A DNA stretch of 64,000 nt from CALABS01 sp050260775 (GTDB lineage: Bacteria > Pseudomonadota > Alphaproteobacteria > Rhodospirillales > Magnetospirillaceae). Positions within the stretch are counted from its first letter, which is position 1; the number at the start of each line of letters is the position of its first letter. Shown piece by piece: positions 1 to 9,443 of this stretch. The notes beneath the pieces were generated by a model. That model was not told where the DNA came from, made no database searches, and saw only the letters and a program-made list of their open reading frames with translations. A program made the position numbers and the translations under genes. Location of the stretch: assembly GCA_050260775.1 (NCBI GenBank), contig JBLNCP010000043.1, positions 62,001 to 126,000 of the forward strand, read 5' to 3'.

Positions 1-657
1 AAGCTGTTCGAGGGGGCCGGCAACGCCGCCGCCCTGGCCTGCTATGGCGACGAGGGTGGCAGCCTTGCCGCCGTCATCCAGGAGGAGCTGAAGGCTGCCG
101 GGCTGTCGGCCGAGCCGGATGCGCTGGCCTTCCTGATGGACCACCTGGGCGGCGACCGTCGCTTGACCCGGGCCGAGCTGACCAAGCTGGCGCTCTACAT
201 GGGCGGTCCCGGGCGGGTGCGGCTCGACGACGCGCTGGCCTGCATCGGCGATACCGCCGCGCTCGGCCTCGACGACCTGTCGCTGGCCACCGCCGACGGC
301 GACCACGCCACCGCCCAGCGCGTGCTCGACCGGCTGCTGCGCGAGGGCAACCAGCCGGTGTCGATCCTGAGGGCGTTGTCCCGCCACTTCCAGCGGCTGC
401 ACCTGGCCTCCGGCGTGATGGCCCAGGGCAAGTCCGCCGACCAGGCGATGGCCGCCCTCAAGCCCCCGGTGATCTTCAAGGCGGCGGAGCGATTCAAGCG
501 CCAGCTGTCGCGCTGGCCGGCCGACCGGGTCGGCCGCGCCCTCGAGCTGCTGCTGGACTGCGAGATGGAGTGCAAGACCACCGGCATGCCGGCGGCGGAA
601 CTGTGCTCGCGCACCGTGATGCAGCTCTGCCGGGCCGGCGGGCGGGCGCGCCAGTAA
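1..657 (+). CDS. holA: DNA polymerase III delta subunit, C-terminal part (5' truncated by window edge)
   Basis: The reading frame is open from base 1, so the gene begins before the window; about 218 residues are visible. The delta subunit is part of the clamp loader that opens the beta sliding clamp. The visible part matches the C-terminal half of HolA: a helical lid region followed by the collar domain, with the family-like stretches FLMDHLGGDRRL, LTKLALY and REGNQPVSILRALSRHF. In alphaproteobacteria holA often lies behind lptE and leuS, but that side is outside the window. The internal ATG at 136 is not a real start, because homologous sequence precedes it. Identification rests on remembered family features. 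Confidence 0.85.
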   Translation, partial: KLFEGAGNAAALACYGDEGGSLAAVIQEELKAAGLSAEPDALAFLMDHLGGDRRLTRAELTKLALYMGGPGRVRLDDALACIGDTAALGLDDLSLATADGDHATAQRVLDRLLREGNQPVSILRALSRHFQRLHLASGVMAQGKSADQAMAALKPPVIFKAAERFKRQLSRWPADRVGRALELLLDCEMECKTTGMPAAELCSRTVMQLCRAGGRARQ

Positions 658-716
658 GGAAAACTTCGTCCACCCGTGGTAAGAGTGGCGGCGAAGTTTG
701 GGGGAGGAATGGACGC

Positions 717-1487
717 ATGAAGGTGGTGATCCTGGCCGGCGGCTTCGGCACGCGCATCAGCGAAGAAACCGTGACCCGGCCCAAGCCCATGGTCGAGATC
801 GGCGGCAAGCCGATCCTGTGGCACATCATGAAGATGTACTCGTCCTACGGACTGAACGAGTTCGTGATCTGCCTCGGCTACAAGGGATACATGATCAAGG
901 AATACTTCGCGAACTACTTCCTCCACATGGCCGACGTCACCATCGACATCGCCAATAACGGCATGGAAGTCCACCAGAACGCGGCGGAACCGTGGAAGGT
1001 CTCCCTGGTGTCGACCGGCGAGAACTCACATACCGGCGGCCGGTTGCGCCGGGTGCGCGACTACATCGGCAACGAGGACTTCTGCTTCACCTACGGCGAC
1101 GGCGTCGCCGATGTCGACATCCGCAAGCTGATCTCCTTCCATCGCGAGCACGGCAGGAAGGCCACGGTCACCGCGGTGCGCCCGGCCGGTCGCTTCGGCG
1201 CGCTCGGCATCGACGGCGAGACGGTGCGCGCCTTCGAGGAAAAGCCCAAGGGTGACGGCCATTGGGTCAACGGCGGCTTCTTCGTGTGCAAGCCCGACGT
1301 CATCGACTACATCGACGACGATGCCACCGCCTGGGAAAAGAAGCCCCTGGAAACGCTGGCGGCCGAGGGCGAACTGCACGCCTACCACCACGAAGGCTTC
1401 TGGTACGCCATGGATACTCTGCGCGACATGCAGCATCTGCAGGAATTGTGGGCGGCCGGCAAGGCGCCGTGGCGGGTGTGGCCATGA
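717..1487 (+). CDS. rfbF: glucose-1-phosphate cytidylyltransferase (copy 1)
   Basis: Forms CDP-glucose from CTP and glucose-1-phosphate, the entry step to CDP-deoxysugars. The 256-residue length is the usual RfbF length. The nucleotide-binding motif LAGGFGTRISEE lies at residues 6-17, followed by TRPKPM and EIGGKP; FTYGDGVADVD carries the metal-binding Asp. The ATG at 717 follows a GGGGGAGG-type ribosome-binding site and begins directly with the conserved MKVVILAGG. Its TGA overlaps the ATG of rfbG (ATGA), so the two are translationally coupled. A second, clearly divergent rfbF lies at 34808. Confidence 0.95.
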   Translation: MKVVILAGGFGTRISEETVTRPKPMVEIGGKPILWHIMKMYSSYGLNEFVICLGYKGYMIKEYFANYFLHMADVTIDIANNGMEVHQNAAEPWKVSLVSTGENSHTGGRLRRVRDYIGNEDFCFTYGDGVADVDIRKLISFHREHGRKATVTAVRPAGRFGALGIDGETVRAFEEKPKGDGHWVNGGFFVCKPDVIDYIDDDATAWEKKPLETLAAEGELHAYHHEGFWYAMDTLRDMQHLQELWAAGKAPWRVWP

Positions 1488-2545
1488 CCCCCGCCTTCTG
1501 GTCCGGCAAGCGCGTCTTCCTCACCGGCCATACCGGCTTCAAGGGCAGCTGGCTGACCCTGTGGCTGAATGCACTGGGCGCCAAGGTCACCGGCTACGCC
1601 ATCGAGCCGCCGGGCACGCCCAACCTGTACACCCTGGCCCGGGTGGCGGAGACCTGCGCCGACGTGCGCGCCGACGTGCGCGATCTCGACGCCCTGACGG
1701 CGGCCATGGCGGCGGCCCAGCCCGACATCGTCATCCATATGGCGGCGCAGGCGCTGGTGCGGCCCTCCTACGAGGATCCGGTCGGCACCTACGCCACCAA
1801 CCTCATGGGCACCGTGCACGTGCTGGAAGCCATGCGGCGGGCGGGCAGCGCCCGCGTCGGCCTGATGGTGACCACCGACAAGTGCTACGAAAACCGCGAG
1901 TGGCACTGGGGCTACCGCGAGAACGAGCCCATGGGCGGGCACGATCCCTATTCCAGCAGCAAGGGCTGCGCCGAACTGGCCACCGCCGCCTACCGCTCGT
2001 CGTTCTTCGGGCCGCAATCGGGGGTGGCCATCGCCTCGGCCCGGGCCGGCAACGTCATCGGCGGCGGCGACTGGGCCCGCGACCGGCTGGTCCCCGACAT
2101 CGTGACCGCGCTGGCCGAGGGCCGCCGTCCGATGATCCGCTATCCCAACGCGGTGCGGCCGTGGCAGCACGTGCTCGAGCCCCTGGGCGGCTACCTGCTG
2201 CTGTGCGAGAAGCTGTGGGCAGAGGGAGCCGCCTTCGCCGAGGGCTGGAACTTCGGGCCGGCGGACGTGGACTGCCGTCCGGTCGGCGAGGTGGCCGACC
2301 GGCTGTGCGCGGTGTGGGGCGACGGCGCCGGTTGGCAGACCGAGACCCAGCGCCAGCCGCACGAGGCCGCCTTCCTCAAGCTCGATTGCTCGAAGGCGCG
2401 GGCCCGCCTGGGCTGGCGCCCGGTGTGGGGTCTCGACGAGGGCCTGGCGCGCGTCGCCGAGTGGTACCGCGGCCATGCCGGCGGCGCCGACGCCCGCGCC
2501 CTGGTGATGGATCAGCTGGCGGCGTGGACCGACGCCGCCCGCTGA
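1484..2545 (+). CDS. rfbG: CDP-glucose 4,6-dehydratase
   Basis: Short-chain dehydrogenase/reductase superfamily enzyme that converts CDP-glucose to CDP-4-keto-6-deoxyglucose with bound NAD. The protein has 353 residues, typical of RfbG. The NAD-binding motif is TGHTGFKGS near residues 14-22, the form characteristic of RfbG rather than RmlB. The catalytic dyad is Y-S-S-S-K in DPYSSSKGC near residue 160, and TTDKCYENREW is also typical. It overlaps rfbF by four bases. The product can go to RfbH (convergent gene downstream) or to the C-methyltransferase and epimerase at 35639-37400. Confidence 0.95.
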   Translation: MTPAFWSGKRVFLTGHTGFKGSWLTLWLNALGAKVTGYAIEPPGTPNLYTLARVAETCADVRADVRDLDALTAAMAAAQPDIVIHMAAQALVRPSYEDPVGTYATNLMGTVHVLEAMRRAGSARVGLMVTTDKCYENREWHWGYRENEPMGGHDPYSSSKGCAELATAAYRSSFFGPQSGVAIASARAGNVIGGGDWARDRLVPDIVTALAEGRRPMIRYPNAVRPWQHVLEPLGGYLLLCEKLWAEGAAFAEGWNFGPADVDCRPVGEVADRLCAVWGDGAGWQTETQRQPHEAAFLKLDCSKARARLGWRPVWGLDEGLARVAEWYRGHAGGADARALVMDQLAAWTDAAR

Positions 2546-2555
2546 TAACCAGGCG

Positions 2556-3872
2556 CTAGCGGCGGCAGAACGCCCGGATGGTTTCCAGCACGTAGGCGAC
2601 GGCGCCGTCGTCGATGCCGGGATAGACGCCGATCCAGAAGGTGTCGCGCATCACCCGGTCGCTGTTGGCCAGGTCGCCGAGCTGCCGCCAGGTGCGCCCC
2701 AGCATGAAGGGCTGGCGCACCAGGTTGCCGGCGAACAGCAGGCGCGTGCCGATGCCCTTGCCGTTCAGGTGGATCAGCAAATCCTCGCGGCTGAAGGGCA
2801 ACCCGGGCTGGAGCGTCAGCGGCAGCCCGAACCAGGACGGTTCGCCGCCGGGCGTGGCTTCCGGCAGCACGAAGACGTCCTGCAGGTCGCTCAGGCCGTC
2901 GACCAGCTTGCGGCAATTGGCGCGGCGGGCCTCGACGAAGCCGTCCAGGCGATCGAGCTGGGCCAAGCCGATCGCCGCCTGCATGTCGGTGATCTTCAGA
3001 TTGTAGCCGGCGTGCGAATAGACGTACTTGTGGTCGTAGCCGACGGGCAGCTCGCCCAGCTGCCATTCGTAGCGCCGCTTGCAGGTGTTGTCCTTGCCCG
3101 GCGGGCAATAGCAGTCGCGGCCCCAGTCGCGCATGGATTCCATGGCCCGGCGCAAGAGCGGTCGGTCGGTGAACACGGCGCCGCCTTCACCCATGGTGAT
3201 GTGGTGGGCGGGATAGAACGACAGCGTGCCGATGTCGCCGAAGGTGCCGACCGACTTGCCGCGCCAGGTGGCGCCGAGCGCGTCGCAGCAATCCTCGACC
3301 ACCCACAGATCGTGCTTCTTGGCCACCGCCATCACCGCGTCCAGGTCGAACGGGTTGCCCAGCGTGTGGGCGACCATGATGGCGCGGGTGCGCGGGCCGA
3401 TCGCCTCCTCCAGACGGCGCATGTCCATGTTGTAGGTCGGGATATCGACGTCCAGGAACACCGGCACCAGGCCGTACTGCAGGGCCGGAGCCAGGGTCGT
3501 CGGGAAGCCGGTGGCGCAGGTGATGATCTCGTCGCCCGGCTTCAGCGCGCGGTCCTTCAGCAGCGGCGAGGTCAGGGCCGACAGGGCCACCAAGTTGGCC
3601 GAGGATCCGGAATTGACGGTGAGCACGTGCTTGGCACCCAGAATGGCTGCCAGCCTTTTCTCGAACGCGTCGTTGAAGCGGCCGGTGGTCAGCCAGAAAT
3701 CCAGGGCGGAATCGGTGAGCGCCTGCATCTCCTCCGGACCCCACACCCGGCCGGACACCGGAACCGACGGGCGCTCGGGGGTGAAAGCCTTGGGACCATG
3801 GGCCACACGCCAGTATTCGGCGACCAAGTCGAGGATCCGTCGGCGCAGGGCCTCGGCATCGGTGGCAGACAT
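2556..3872 (-). CDS. rfbH: CDP-4-keto-6-deoxyglucose-3-dehydrase (E1, PMP and [2Fe-2S] dependent)
   Basis: Removes the C3 hydroxyl of CDP-4-keto-6-deoxyglucose, giving 3,6-dideoxysugars. It has an aminotransferase (DegT-like) fold, but the PLP-binding lysine is replaced by histidine in SFYPAHHITMGEGG, the hallmark of the E1/RfbH subgroup. The iron-sulfur ligands are visible as CYC followed after seven residues by a fourth Cys (CYCPPGKDNTC), with a further Cys pair in DCCDALGA upstream. The ATG at 3872 (MSATDAEAL) has AAGGGTGA eight bases upstream; the longer frame to 3917 lacks such a site. The partner reductase (E3/RfbI type) is not seen in this window, so electrons must come from elsewhere. 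Confidence 0.93.
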   Translation of the reverse strand: MSATDAEALRRRILDLVAEYWRVAHGPKAFTPERPSVPVSGRVWGPEEMQALTDSALDFWLTTGRFNDAFEKRLAAILGAKHVLTVNSGSSANLVALSALTSPLLKDRALKPGDEIITCATGFPTTLAPALQYGLVPVFLDVDIPTYNMDMRRLEEAIGPRTRAIMVAHTLGNPFDLDAVMAVAKKHDLWVVEDCCDALGATWRGKSVGTFGDIGTLSFYPAHHITMGEGGAVFTDRPLLRRAMESMRDWGRDCYCPPGKDNTCKRRYEWQLGELPVGYDHKYVYSHAGYNLKITDMQAAIGLAQLDRLDGFVEARRANCRKLVDGLSDLQDVFVLPEATPGGEPSWFGLPLTLQPGLPFSREDLLIHLNGKGIGTRLLFAGNLVRQPFMLGRTWRQLGDLANSDRVMRDTFWIGVYPGIDDGAVAYVLETIRAFCRR

Positions 3873-4008
3873 CAGCTGGTTCACCCTTCGTTGCGGACGC
3901 GGAAGTTTTGCACCCACCCGGAAGTGGGCGCAATATCTTTGTCGGTGACTGACCGGACATTGAAAAGATCGCGCCGACCCCTAGCCTAATTGAGAGAGGG
4001 TGCGAAAG

Positions 4009-7000
4009 ATGGAGAGACGCCGGACCATGCCCGCCGCCGACATCCTGCAAGCCGGTCTGGTGGAGGGAGTGATGGAGATGGCCCGCTCGCGCCTCGATCC
4101 GGCGCGCATCGCCATCGCCGAGCATCTGGCGGACGCCTACCTCTCGGCCTTCCGCGGCAGCGACCTCGACGGCGCCGACCCGGCCATGGTCTACGGCGCG
4201 GTGGTCGGTCTGCTCGGCTTCATGCGCGACCGCCAGCCGGGGCAGGCCAAGGTGCGGATCTACGACCCCGACCTCGAGCGCCACGGCTGGTCCTCGCCCC
4301 ACTCGGTGATCGAGATCGTCAACGACGACATGCCGTTCCTGGTGGATTCGGTGGCCATGGAGCTGGCCCGCCTGGGGGTGACCGTGCATCGCCTCATCCA
4401 CCCGGTGCTGGCGGTCCGGCGCGACCCCAATGGCCGTCTGGAAGCAATCGCGCGGCCGGCCGGCGCGTCTCCGGACTCGCGGCCCGAGTCGGTGATGCAT
4501 ATCGAGATCGACCGCCAGCCGCCGACTACCCATGCCTCCCTGGCCGGCGTCATCTCCGACGTGCTGGCCGATGTCCGGCGTGCCGTGGCCGACTGGCAGC
4601 AGATGCGGGCACGGATCAAGCAGGTGGCCGAGGAAGTGGCGGAGCTGGCCACCGAGGAGGCGCTGGAGGTCACCGCGTTCCTCGACTGGCTGCATGCCGA
4701 CCACTTCACCTTCCTGGGCACCCGGTCCTTCGGGTTCGTCGCCGAGGGCGTAGGTGCCGGCAGGGTCGAAGTCGAGGCCGACAGCGAGCTCGGGCTGCTG
4801 GCCGACCAGACCATGCGGGTGTTCGACGACTTCATGCCGCTGGCCGCCATGCCGCCCGAGGTCCGCGCCTTCGTGCGCCGTCCCAACCTGCTGCTGGTGA
4901 CCAAGTCGGCCCGCAGTTCCCGCATCCACCGTCCGGTCCACATGGACGTGATCGGGGTGAAGCGCATCGGCCCCGATGGCGCGGTGACGGGGCTGCACAC
5001 CTTCCTGGGGCTGTTCACCGCCGCCGCCTATACCCGCAACCCCGCCGGCATCCCCCTGCTGCGCACCAAGGTGGCGCAGGTGCGCGACAGGGCGGGCTTC
5101 CCGCCGTTCGGTCACGATGCCAAGGCCCTGGCCAACATCCTGGAGACCTTTCCCCGCGACGAGCTGTTCCAGATCTCGGAAGAGGCGCTCTACCGCATCG
5201 CGCTCGGCATCCTGCGGCTGCAGGAACGACCGCGCGCGGCGCTGTTCGTGCGCAAAGACGAGTTCGAGCGCTTCGTCTCCTGCCTGGTCTTCCTGCCGCG
5301 TGACCGCTACGACACCCCGCTCAGGCTGGCGGTTCAGCGGATCCTCGAACAGGCCTTCGCGGGCACCGTCGACGGCTATTACACCCAGGTTGCCGACGCG
5401 CCGCTGGCGCGGCTGCACATCGTCATCCGCACCCAGCCGGGGCGGATCCCCCTGGTGGACGAACGTGATCTCGAGGCGCGCATCGCCGAGGCCGCCCGCT
5501 CGTGGTCAGACCATCTGCAGGACGCGCTGATCCAGGCGGAAGGCGAGGCCGAGGGTCTGCGGCTGGCGCGGCGCTACCGCGAGGCCTTTCCCGTCGGCTA
5601 TCGTGAGAACCACCCGGTGGCGCTGGCGGTGGCCGACATCGGTCGCATCGAGGCGGTCCTGGCCGGCGACGACATCGCGCTGACGCTCTACCGTCCCGCC
5701 GAGGCCGGCGAGGGCGAGGCGCGCCTGAAGCTGGTGCACAAGGGCCGTCCCGTCCCGCTGTCCGACATCCTGCCCATCCTGGAGGCCATGGGGCTCAGGG
5801 TGATCGCCGAGCTGCCGCACGAAGTCCGGATCCTCGACGAACCCGAGGCCGTGTGGCTGCACGATTTCCAGCTGGAGAGCGCCTCGGGGCGGCCCATCGA
5901 CCTGGATGCCCGCGGCGACGCCTTCGAGCAGGCGCTGGCCAAGGTCTGGCAGGGCGATGCCGAGAGCGACGGTTTCAACCGCCTGGTGCTGTCCGCCGGC
6001 CTCGACTGGCGCCAGGTGACGGTGCTGCGGGCCTACGCCCGCTACCTGCGCCAGGCCGGCCTGGCCTTCAGCCAGGCCTACGTCGAGCGGGCGCTCGCCG
6101 ACAATCCCGAGGTCGCGGGAGCGTTGGTCCGTCTGTTCGAGGCCCGCTTCGATCCGGACGGCGCCGGCGCCGGCGACGATGCGTCGGCTGTGCTGGCGCT
6201 TCTGGACGCCGTGCAGAAGGCCGACGACGACCGTATTCTGCGCCGCCTGCTCAACGCCGTCCTGTCCACCCTGCGCACCAATTATTTCCAGCCGGATCGC
6301 GGCTACGTCGCGGTCAAGCTGGACTCGGCTGCCCTCGACGACCTGCCGCTGCCCCGCCCCATGGTGGAAATCTTCGTGTACAGCCCCCGCGTCGAGGCGG
6401 TGCACCTGCGCGGCGGCAAGGTGGCGCGGGGCGGCATCCGCTGGTCGGACCGGCCCGAGGACTTCCGCACCGAGATCCTGGGCCTGATGAAGGCGCAGAT
6501 GGTCAAGAACGCCGTCATCGTGCCGGTGGGCGCCAAGGGCGGCTTCGTGGTGAAGAACCCGCCGCCCGACCGCACGCGCCTGCAGGCCGAGGCGATCGAG
6601 TGCTACCGCATCATGATGCGGGGACTGCTCGACCTCACCGATAATCTGGTGGCGGGAAAGGTGGTGCCGCCGGCGCGATTGGTGCGGCACGACGGCGACG
6701 ATCCCTATCTCGTGGTGGCCGCCGACAAGGGGACCGCCAGCTTCTCGGACATCGCCAACGCCATCGCCCTGGACTACGGCTTCTGGCTGGGCGACGCCTT
6801 CGCCTCGGGGGGATCGCGTGGCTACGACCACAAGGCCATGGGCATTACCGCGCGCGGAGCCTGGGAGGCGGTGAAGCGGCACTTCCGCGAGCTCGGTCGC
6901 AACATCCAGGCCGAGGATTTCACCGTGGTCGGCGTCGGCGACATGTCGGGCGACGTGTTCGGCAACGCCATGCTGTTGTCCCCCCACATCCGGCTGGTCG

Positions 7001-8823
7001 GCGCCTTCAATCACAGCCACATCTTCGTCGACCCCGACCCCGATCCCGCCGTGTCGCTGGCCGAGCGCCGCCGGCTGTTCGATGCGGCCAAGTCCTGGCC
7101 CGATTACGATCCGGCCGCCCTGTCGGCGGGCGGCGGGGTGTTCACGCGGGCGGCCAAAACCCTGCCGGTCAGCCCGCAGGTCGCCAAACGTTTCGGCATC
7201 GAGACGGAGACCGTGACGCCGAACCAGCTGATCCGCATCCTGCTCAAGGCCCCCGTCGACCTCCTGTTCTTCGGCGGCATCGGCACCTACGTGAAGGCGT
7301 CCGGCGAAGCGCCGGCCGACGTGGGTGACCGCGCCAACGACGCCCTGAGGATCGATGCCGCCGAGCTGGCGGCCAAGGTGGTCGGCGAGGGCGCCAACCT
7401 GGCGATGACCCAGCTTGCCCGCGTCGAGTACGCGCTGGCCGGCGGTCGCCTCAACACCGACGCCATCGACAATTCCGCCGGGGTCGACACCTCGGACCAC
7501 GAGGTCAACATCAAGATCCTGCTGGGGCGGCTGGTGCAGGCCGGCGATCTTACCGAGAAGCAGCGGGACGAGCTGCTCGTGGAAATGACGGCGGAGGTTG
7601 CCGACCTGGTGCTGCGCGACAATTACCTTCAGACCCAGGCGCTCTCGGTAATCGAGGCGACGGGTGCGGCCGAGCTGCTCGACGTCCAGGGCCGCTTCAT
7701 GCGCACGCTGGAGAAGGCGGGCCGACTCAACCGCGCCGTGGAATTCCTGCCCGACGACGAACAGCTCACCGAGCGGTCCGCCCGCAGGAAGGGGCTGACC
7801 CGCCCCGAGTTGGCGATCCTGCTGGCCTACGCCAAGATTTGGCTGCACGACGGAGTGCTGCCGTCCGGGCTCCCCGATGATCCGTTCCTCGCCGCCGATC
7901 TGGCCCGCTACTTCCCGACGCCGCTGAGGGACCGTTTCGGCGCCGAAATCGCCCGCCACCCCCTGGCGCGGGAAATCGTCGCCACCACCATCACCAATTC
8001 CATCATCAACCGGGTGGGCATCGCCTTCGTCGCCGACATGATGGAAAAGACCGGCCACGGACCGGCCGATGTGGCCCGCGCCTACATCGTGGCGCGGGAC
8101 GCCTTCCGCCTCAGGGAGGTGTGGCAGCGCATCGAGGCGCTGGACGGCCTGGTCCCCGCCCAGATCCAAGTTTCCATGCTGACCGAGGCCAACCGCCTGC
8201 TGGACCGGGCCACCGCCTGGGTGCTGCGTTGCGTGCCGGTGCCCTTCGACATCGGCGCCGCCATCGCCGAACTGGGGCCGGGCGTCACCGCGCTGGAGGC
8301 CGCGGTGCCGGGAATCCTCCCCGACGACGTGGCCGAGACGGTGGATGCCCGCGCCCGCGACTATGCCGGCGCCGGCGTCCCCGAGGAGACGGCGCGCCGG
8401 GTCGCCAACCTGATCGTGCTGGCGTCCGCCGCCGATATCGTGCGCATCGCCGCCCGCCACGGCCTCACCATCGAGGAAGCCGGCCGGCTCTATTTTGTGG
8501 TCGGCACCCGCTTCGGCCTCGGCTGGCTGCGGCTGTCGGCCCAGCGGCTGGGGACGCGCGGCCACTGGCAGAAGCTGGCCGCCGCCGCGGCGATCGAGGA
8601 GCTGTATGCCCATCAGCGCGACATCGCCACCGCGGTCGCCGCCGAGGCGCCCGGGCTGGCGGCGCCCGAGGCGCTCGACGCCTGGGTGGCGGCGCACCGG
8701 CCGGCGGTGGACAGCATCGATGCCCTGATCGGGGAACTTAAGGCGGCGCCCCACATCGAGCTGGCCATGCTGACGGTGGTAAACCAAAAGCTACGGTCGC
8801 TTGGCCAGGGTGGGGCCGGCTGA
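4009..8823 (+). CDS. NAD-specific glutamate dehydrogenase, large (180 kDa) type
   Basis: Catabolic glutamate dehydrogenase of about 1604 residues, converting glutamate and NAD to 2-oxoglutarate, ammonia and NADH. This size class has long regulatory N- and C-terminal regions around a central catalytic domain. Characteristic stretches are RGGIRWSDRPEDFRTE, then LGLMKAQMVKNAVIVPVGAKGG with the substrate-binding lysines, then VVGVGDMSGDVFGNAML. VGEGANLAMTQ and NSAGVDTSDHEVNIK follow. The start is uncertain: ATG at 4009 is taken because GAGAGAGGG lies just upstream, with GTG 4000 and ATG 4027 as alternatives. A weak sigma-70-like pair (TTGAAA at 3960, TAGCCT at 3982) lies ahead. The gene is divergent from rfbH and unrelated to the sugar genes around it. 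Confidence 0.96.
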   Translation: MERRRTMPAADILQAGLVEGVMEMARSRLDPARIAIAEHLADAYLSAFRGSDLDGADPAMVYGAVVGLLGFMRDRQPGQAKVRIYDPDLERHGWSSPHSVIEIVNDDMPFLVDSVAMELARLGVTVHRLIHPVLAVRRDPNGRLEAIARPAGASPDSRPESVMHIEIDRQPPTTHASLAGVISDVLADVRRAVADWQQMRARIKQVAEEVAELATEEALEVTAFLDWLHADHFTFLGTRSFGFVAEGVGAGRVEVEADSELGLLADQTMRVFDDFMPLAAMPPEVRAFVRRPNLLLVTKSARSSRIHRPVHMDVIGVKRIGPDGAVTGLHTFLGLFTAAAYTRNPAGIPLLRTKVAQVRDRAGFPPFGHDAKALANILETFPRDELFQISEEALYRIALGILRLQERPRAALFVRKDEFERFVSCLVFLPRDRYDTPLRLAVQRILEQAFAGTVDGYYTQVADAPLARLHIVIRTQPGRIPLVDERDLEARIAEAARSWSDHLQDALIQAEGEAEGLRLARRYREAFPVGYRENHPVALAVADIGRIEAVLAGDDIALTLYRPAEAGEGEARLKLVHKGRPVPLSDILPILEAMGLRVIAELPHEVRILDEPEAVWLHDFQLESASGRPIDLDARGDAFEQALAKVWQGDAESDGFNRLVLSAGLDWRQVTVLRAYARYLRQAGLAFSQAYVERALADNPEVAGALVRLFEARFDPDGAGAGDDASAVLALLDAVQKADDDRILRRLLNAVLSTLRTNYFQPDRGYVAVKLDSAALDDLPLPRPMVEIFVYSPRVEAVHLRGGKVARGGIRWSDRPEDFRTEILGLMKAQMVKNAVIVPVGAKGGFVVKNPPPDRTRLQAEAIECYRIMMRGLLDLTDNLVAGKVVPPARLVRHDGDDPYLVVAADKGTASFSDIANAIALDYGFWLGDAFASGGSRGYDHKAMGITARGAWEAVKRHFRELGRNIQAEDFTVVGVGDMSGDVFGNAMLLSPHIRLVGAFNHSHIFVDPDPDPAVSLAERRRLFDAAKSWPDYDPAALSAGGGVFTRAAKTLPVSPQVAKRFGIETETVTPNQLIRILLKAPVDLLFFGGIGTYVKASGEAPADVGDRANDALRIDAAELAAKVVGEGANLAMTQLARVEYALAGGRLNTDAIDNSAGVDTSDHEVNIKILLGRLVQAGDLTEKQRDELLVEMTAEVADLVLRDNYLQTQALSVIEATGAAELLDVQGRFMRTLEKAGRLNRAVEFLPDDEQLTERSARRKGLTRPELAILLAYAKIWLHDGVLPSGLPDDPFLAADLARYFPTPLRDRFGAEIARHPLAREIVATTITNSIINRVGIAFVADMMEKTGHGPADVARAYIVARDAFRLREVWQRIEALDGLVPAQIQVSMLTEANRLLDRATAWVLRCVPVPFDIGAAIAELGPGVTALEAAVPGILPDDVAETVDARARDYAGAGVPEETARRVANLIVLASAADIVRIAARHGLTIEEAGRLYFVVGTRFGLGWLRLSAQRLGTRGHWQKLAAAAAIEELYAHQRDIATAVAAEAPGLAAPEALDAWVAAHRPAVDSIDALIGELKAAPHIELAMLTVVNQKLRSLGQGGAG

Positions 8824-8860
8824 TTGGGGCTTGCCCACGCCGCCGCGATGGTGTTACCCC

Positions 8861-9439
8861 ATGGCCATGACCCACGCCGCCTTCCTGGACGCGGAATTCG
8901 CCGAGCATGAGCGCGTTCTGTCGGCCACCCGAGCCGCCGTCGCTCCGTCGTTCGACCGCCTTGCCGAGCGCTGCCTCGCCAGCCTGAAAATGGGCGGCAA
9001 GATCGTTCTGTTCGGCAACGGCGGCAGCGCCGCCGACGCGCAGCACCTCGCCGCCGAACTCGTCGTCCGCTACCGCCGGCAGCGCCGCGGCCTCGCGGCA
9101 GTGGCGCTGACCACCGACAGCTCGATCCTCACCGCCTGCGCCAACGATTTCTCGTTCGAGGACGTGTTCGCCCGCCAGGTCGAGGCCTTGTGCCGGCCCG
9201 GCGACGTCGCCATCGGCATCAGCACCTCGGGGACCAGCCCCAACGTGCTCAAGGGCCTGGAGGCGGCCCGCGCCCTGGGAGCGGTCGCCGCCGGCCTGGC
9301 CGGTCGCGACGGCGGCGCCATGGTCGCGCTGTGCGATCCCCTGATCGTCGTGCCCTCCGACGTCACCGCCCGCATCCAGGAGATGCACATCCTGCTCGGC
9401 CACGCCCTCTGCGACGTGATCGAGCGGGCCTTCGCCTGA
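8861..9439 (+). CDS. gmhA: D-sedoheptulose-7-phosphate isomerase (SIS domain)
   Basis: Makes D-glycero-D-manno-heptose-7-phosphate, the first step towards ADP- or GDP-heptose for LPS core or surface glycans. The 192-residue length matches GmhA. The SIS fold shows FGNGGSAADAQHLAAEL near residues 46-62 and ISTSGTSPNVLKGL further on. The ATG at 8861 (MAMTHAAF) is chosen over the frame extension to 8801, which overlaps the end of the dehydrogenase gene and lacks family similarity. The later pathway phosphatase gmhB lies far away at 41980; hldE and hldD are not in the window. Confidence 0.9.
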   Translation: MAMTHAAFLDAEFAEHERVLSATRAAVAPSFDRLAERCLASLKMGGKIVLFGNGGSAADAQHLAAELVVRYRRQRRGLAAVALTTDSSILTACANDFSFEDVFARQVEALCRPGDVAIGISTSGTSPNVLKGLEAARALGAVAAGLAGRDGGAMVALCDPLIVVPSDVTARIQEMHILLGHALCDVIERAFA

Positions 9440-9443
9440 CGGT

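Noticed and set aside
5506..8787. 1093-codon open frame antisense to the glutamate dehydrogenase gene
   Set aside because: It mirrors the codon pattern of the GC-rich sense gene, has a His/Gly/Asp/Arg-rich shadow composition and no recognisable domain.
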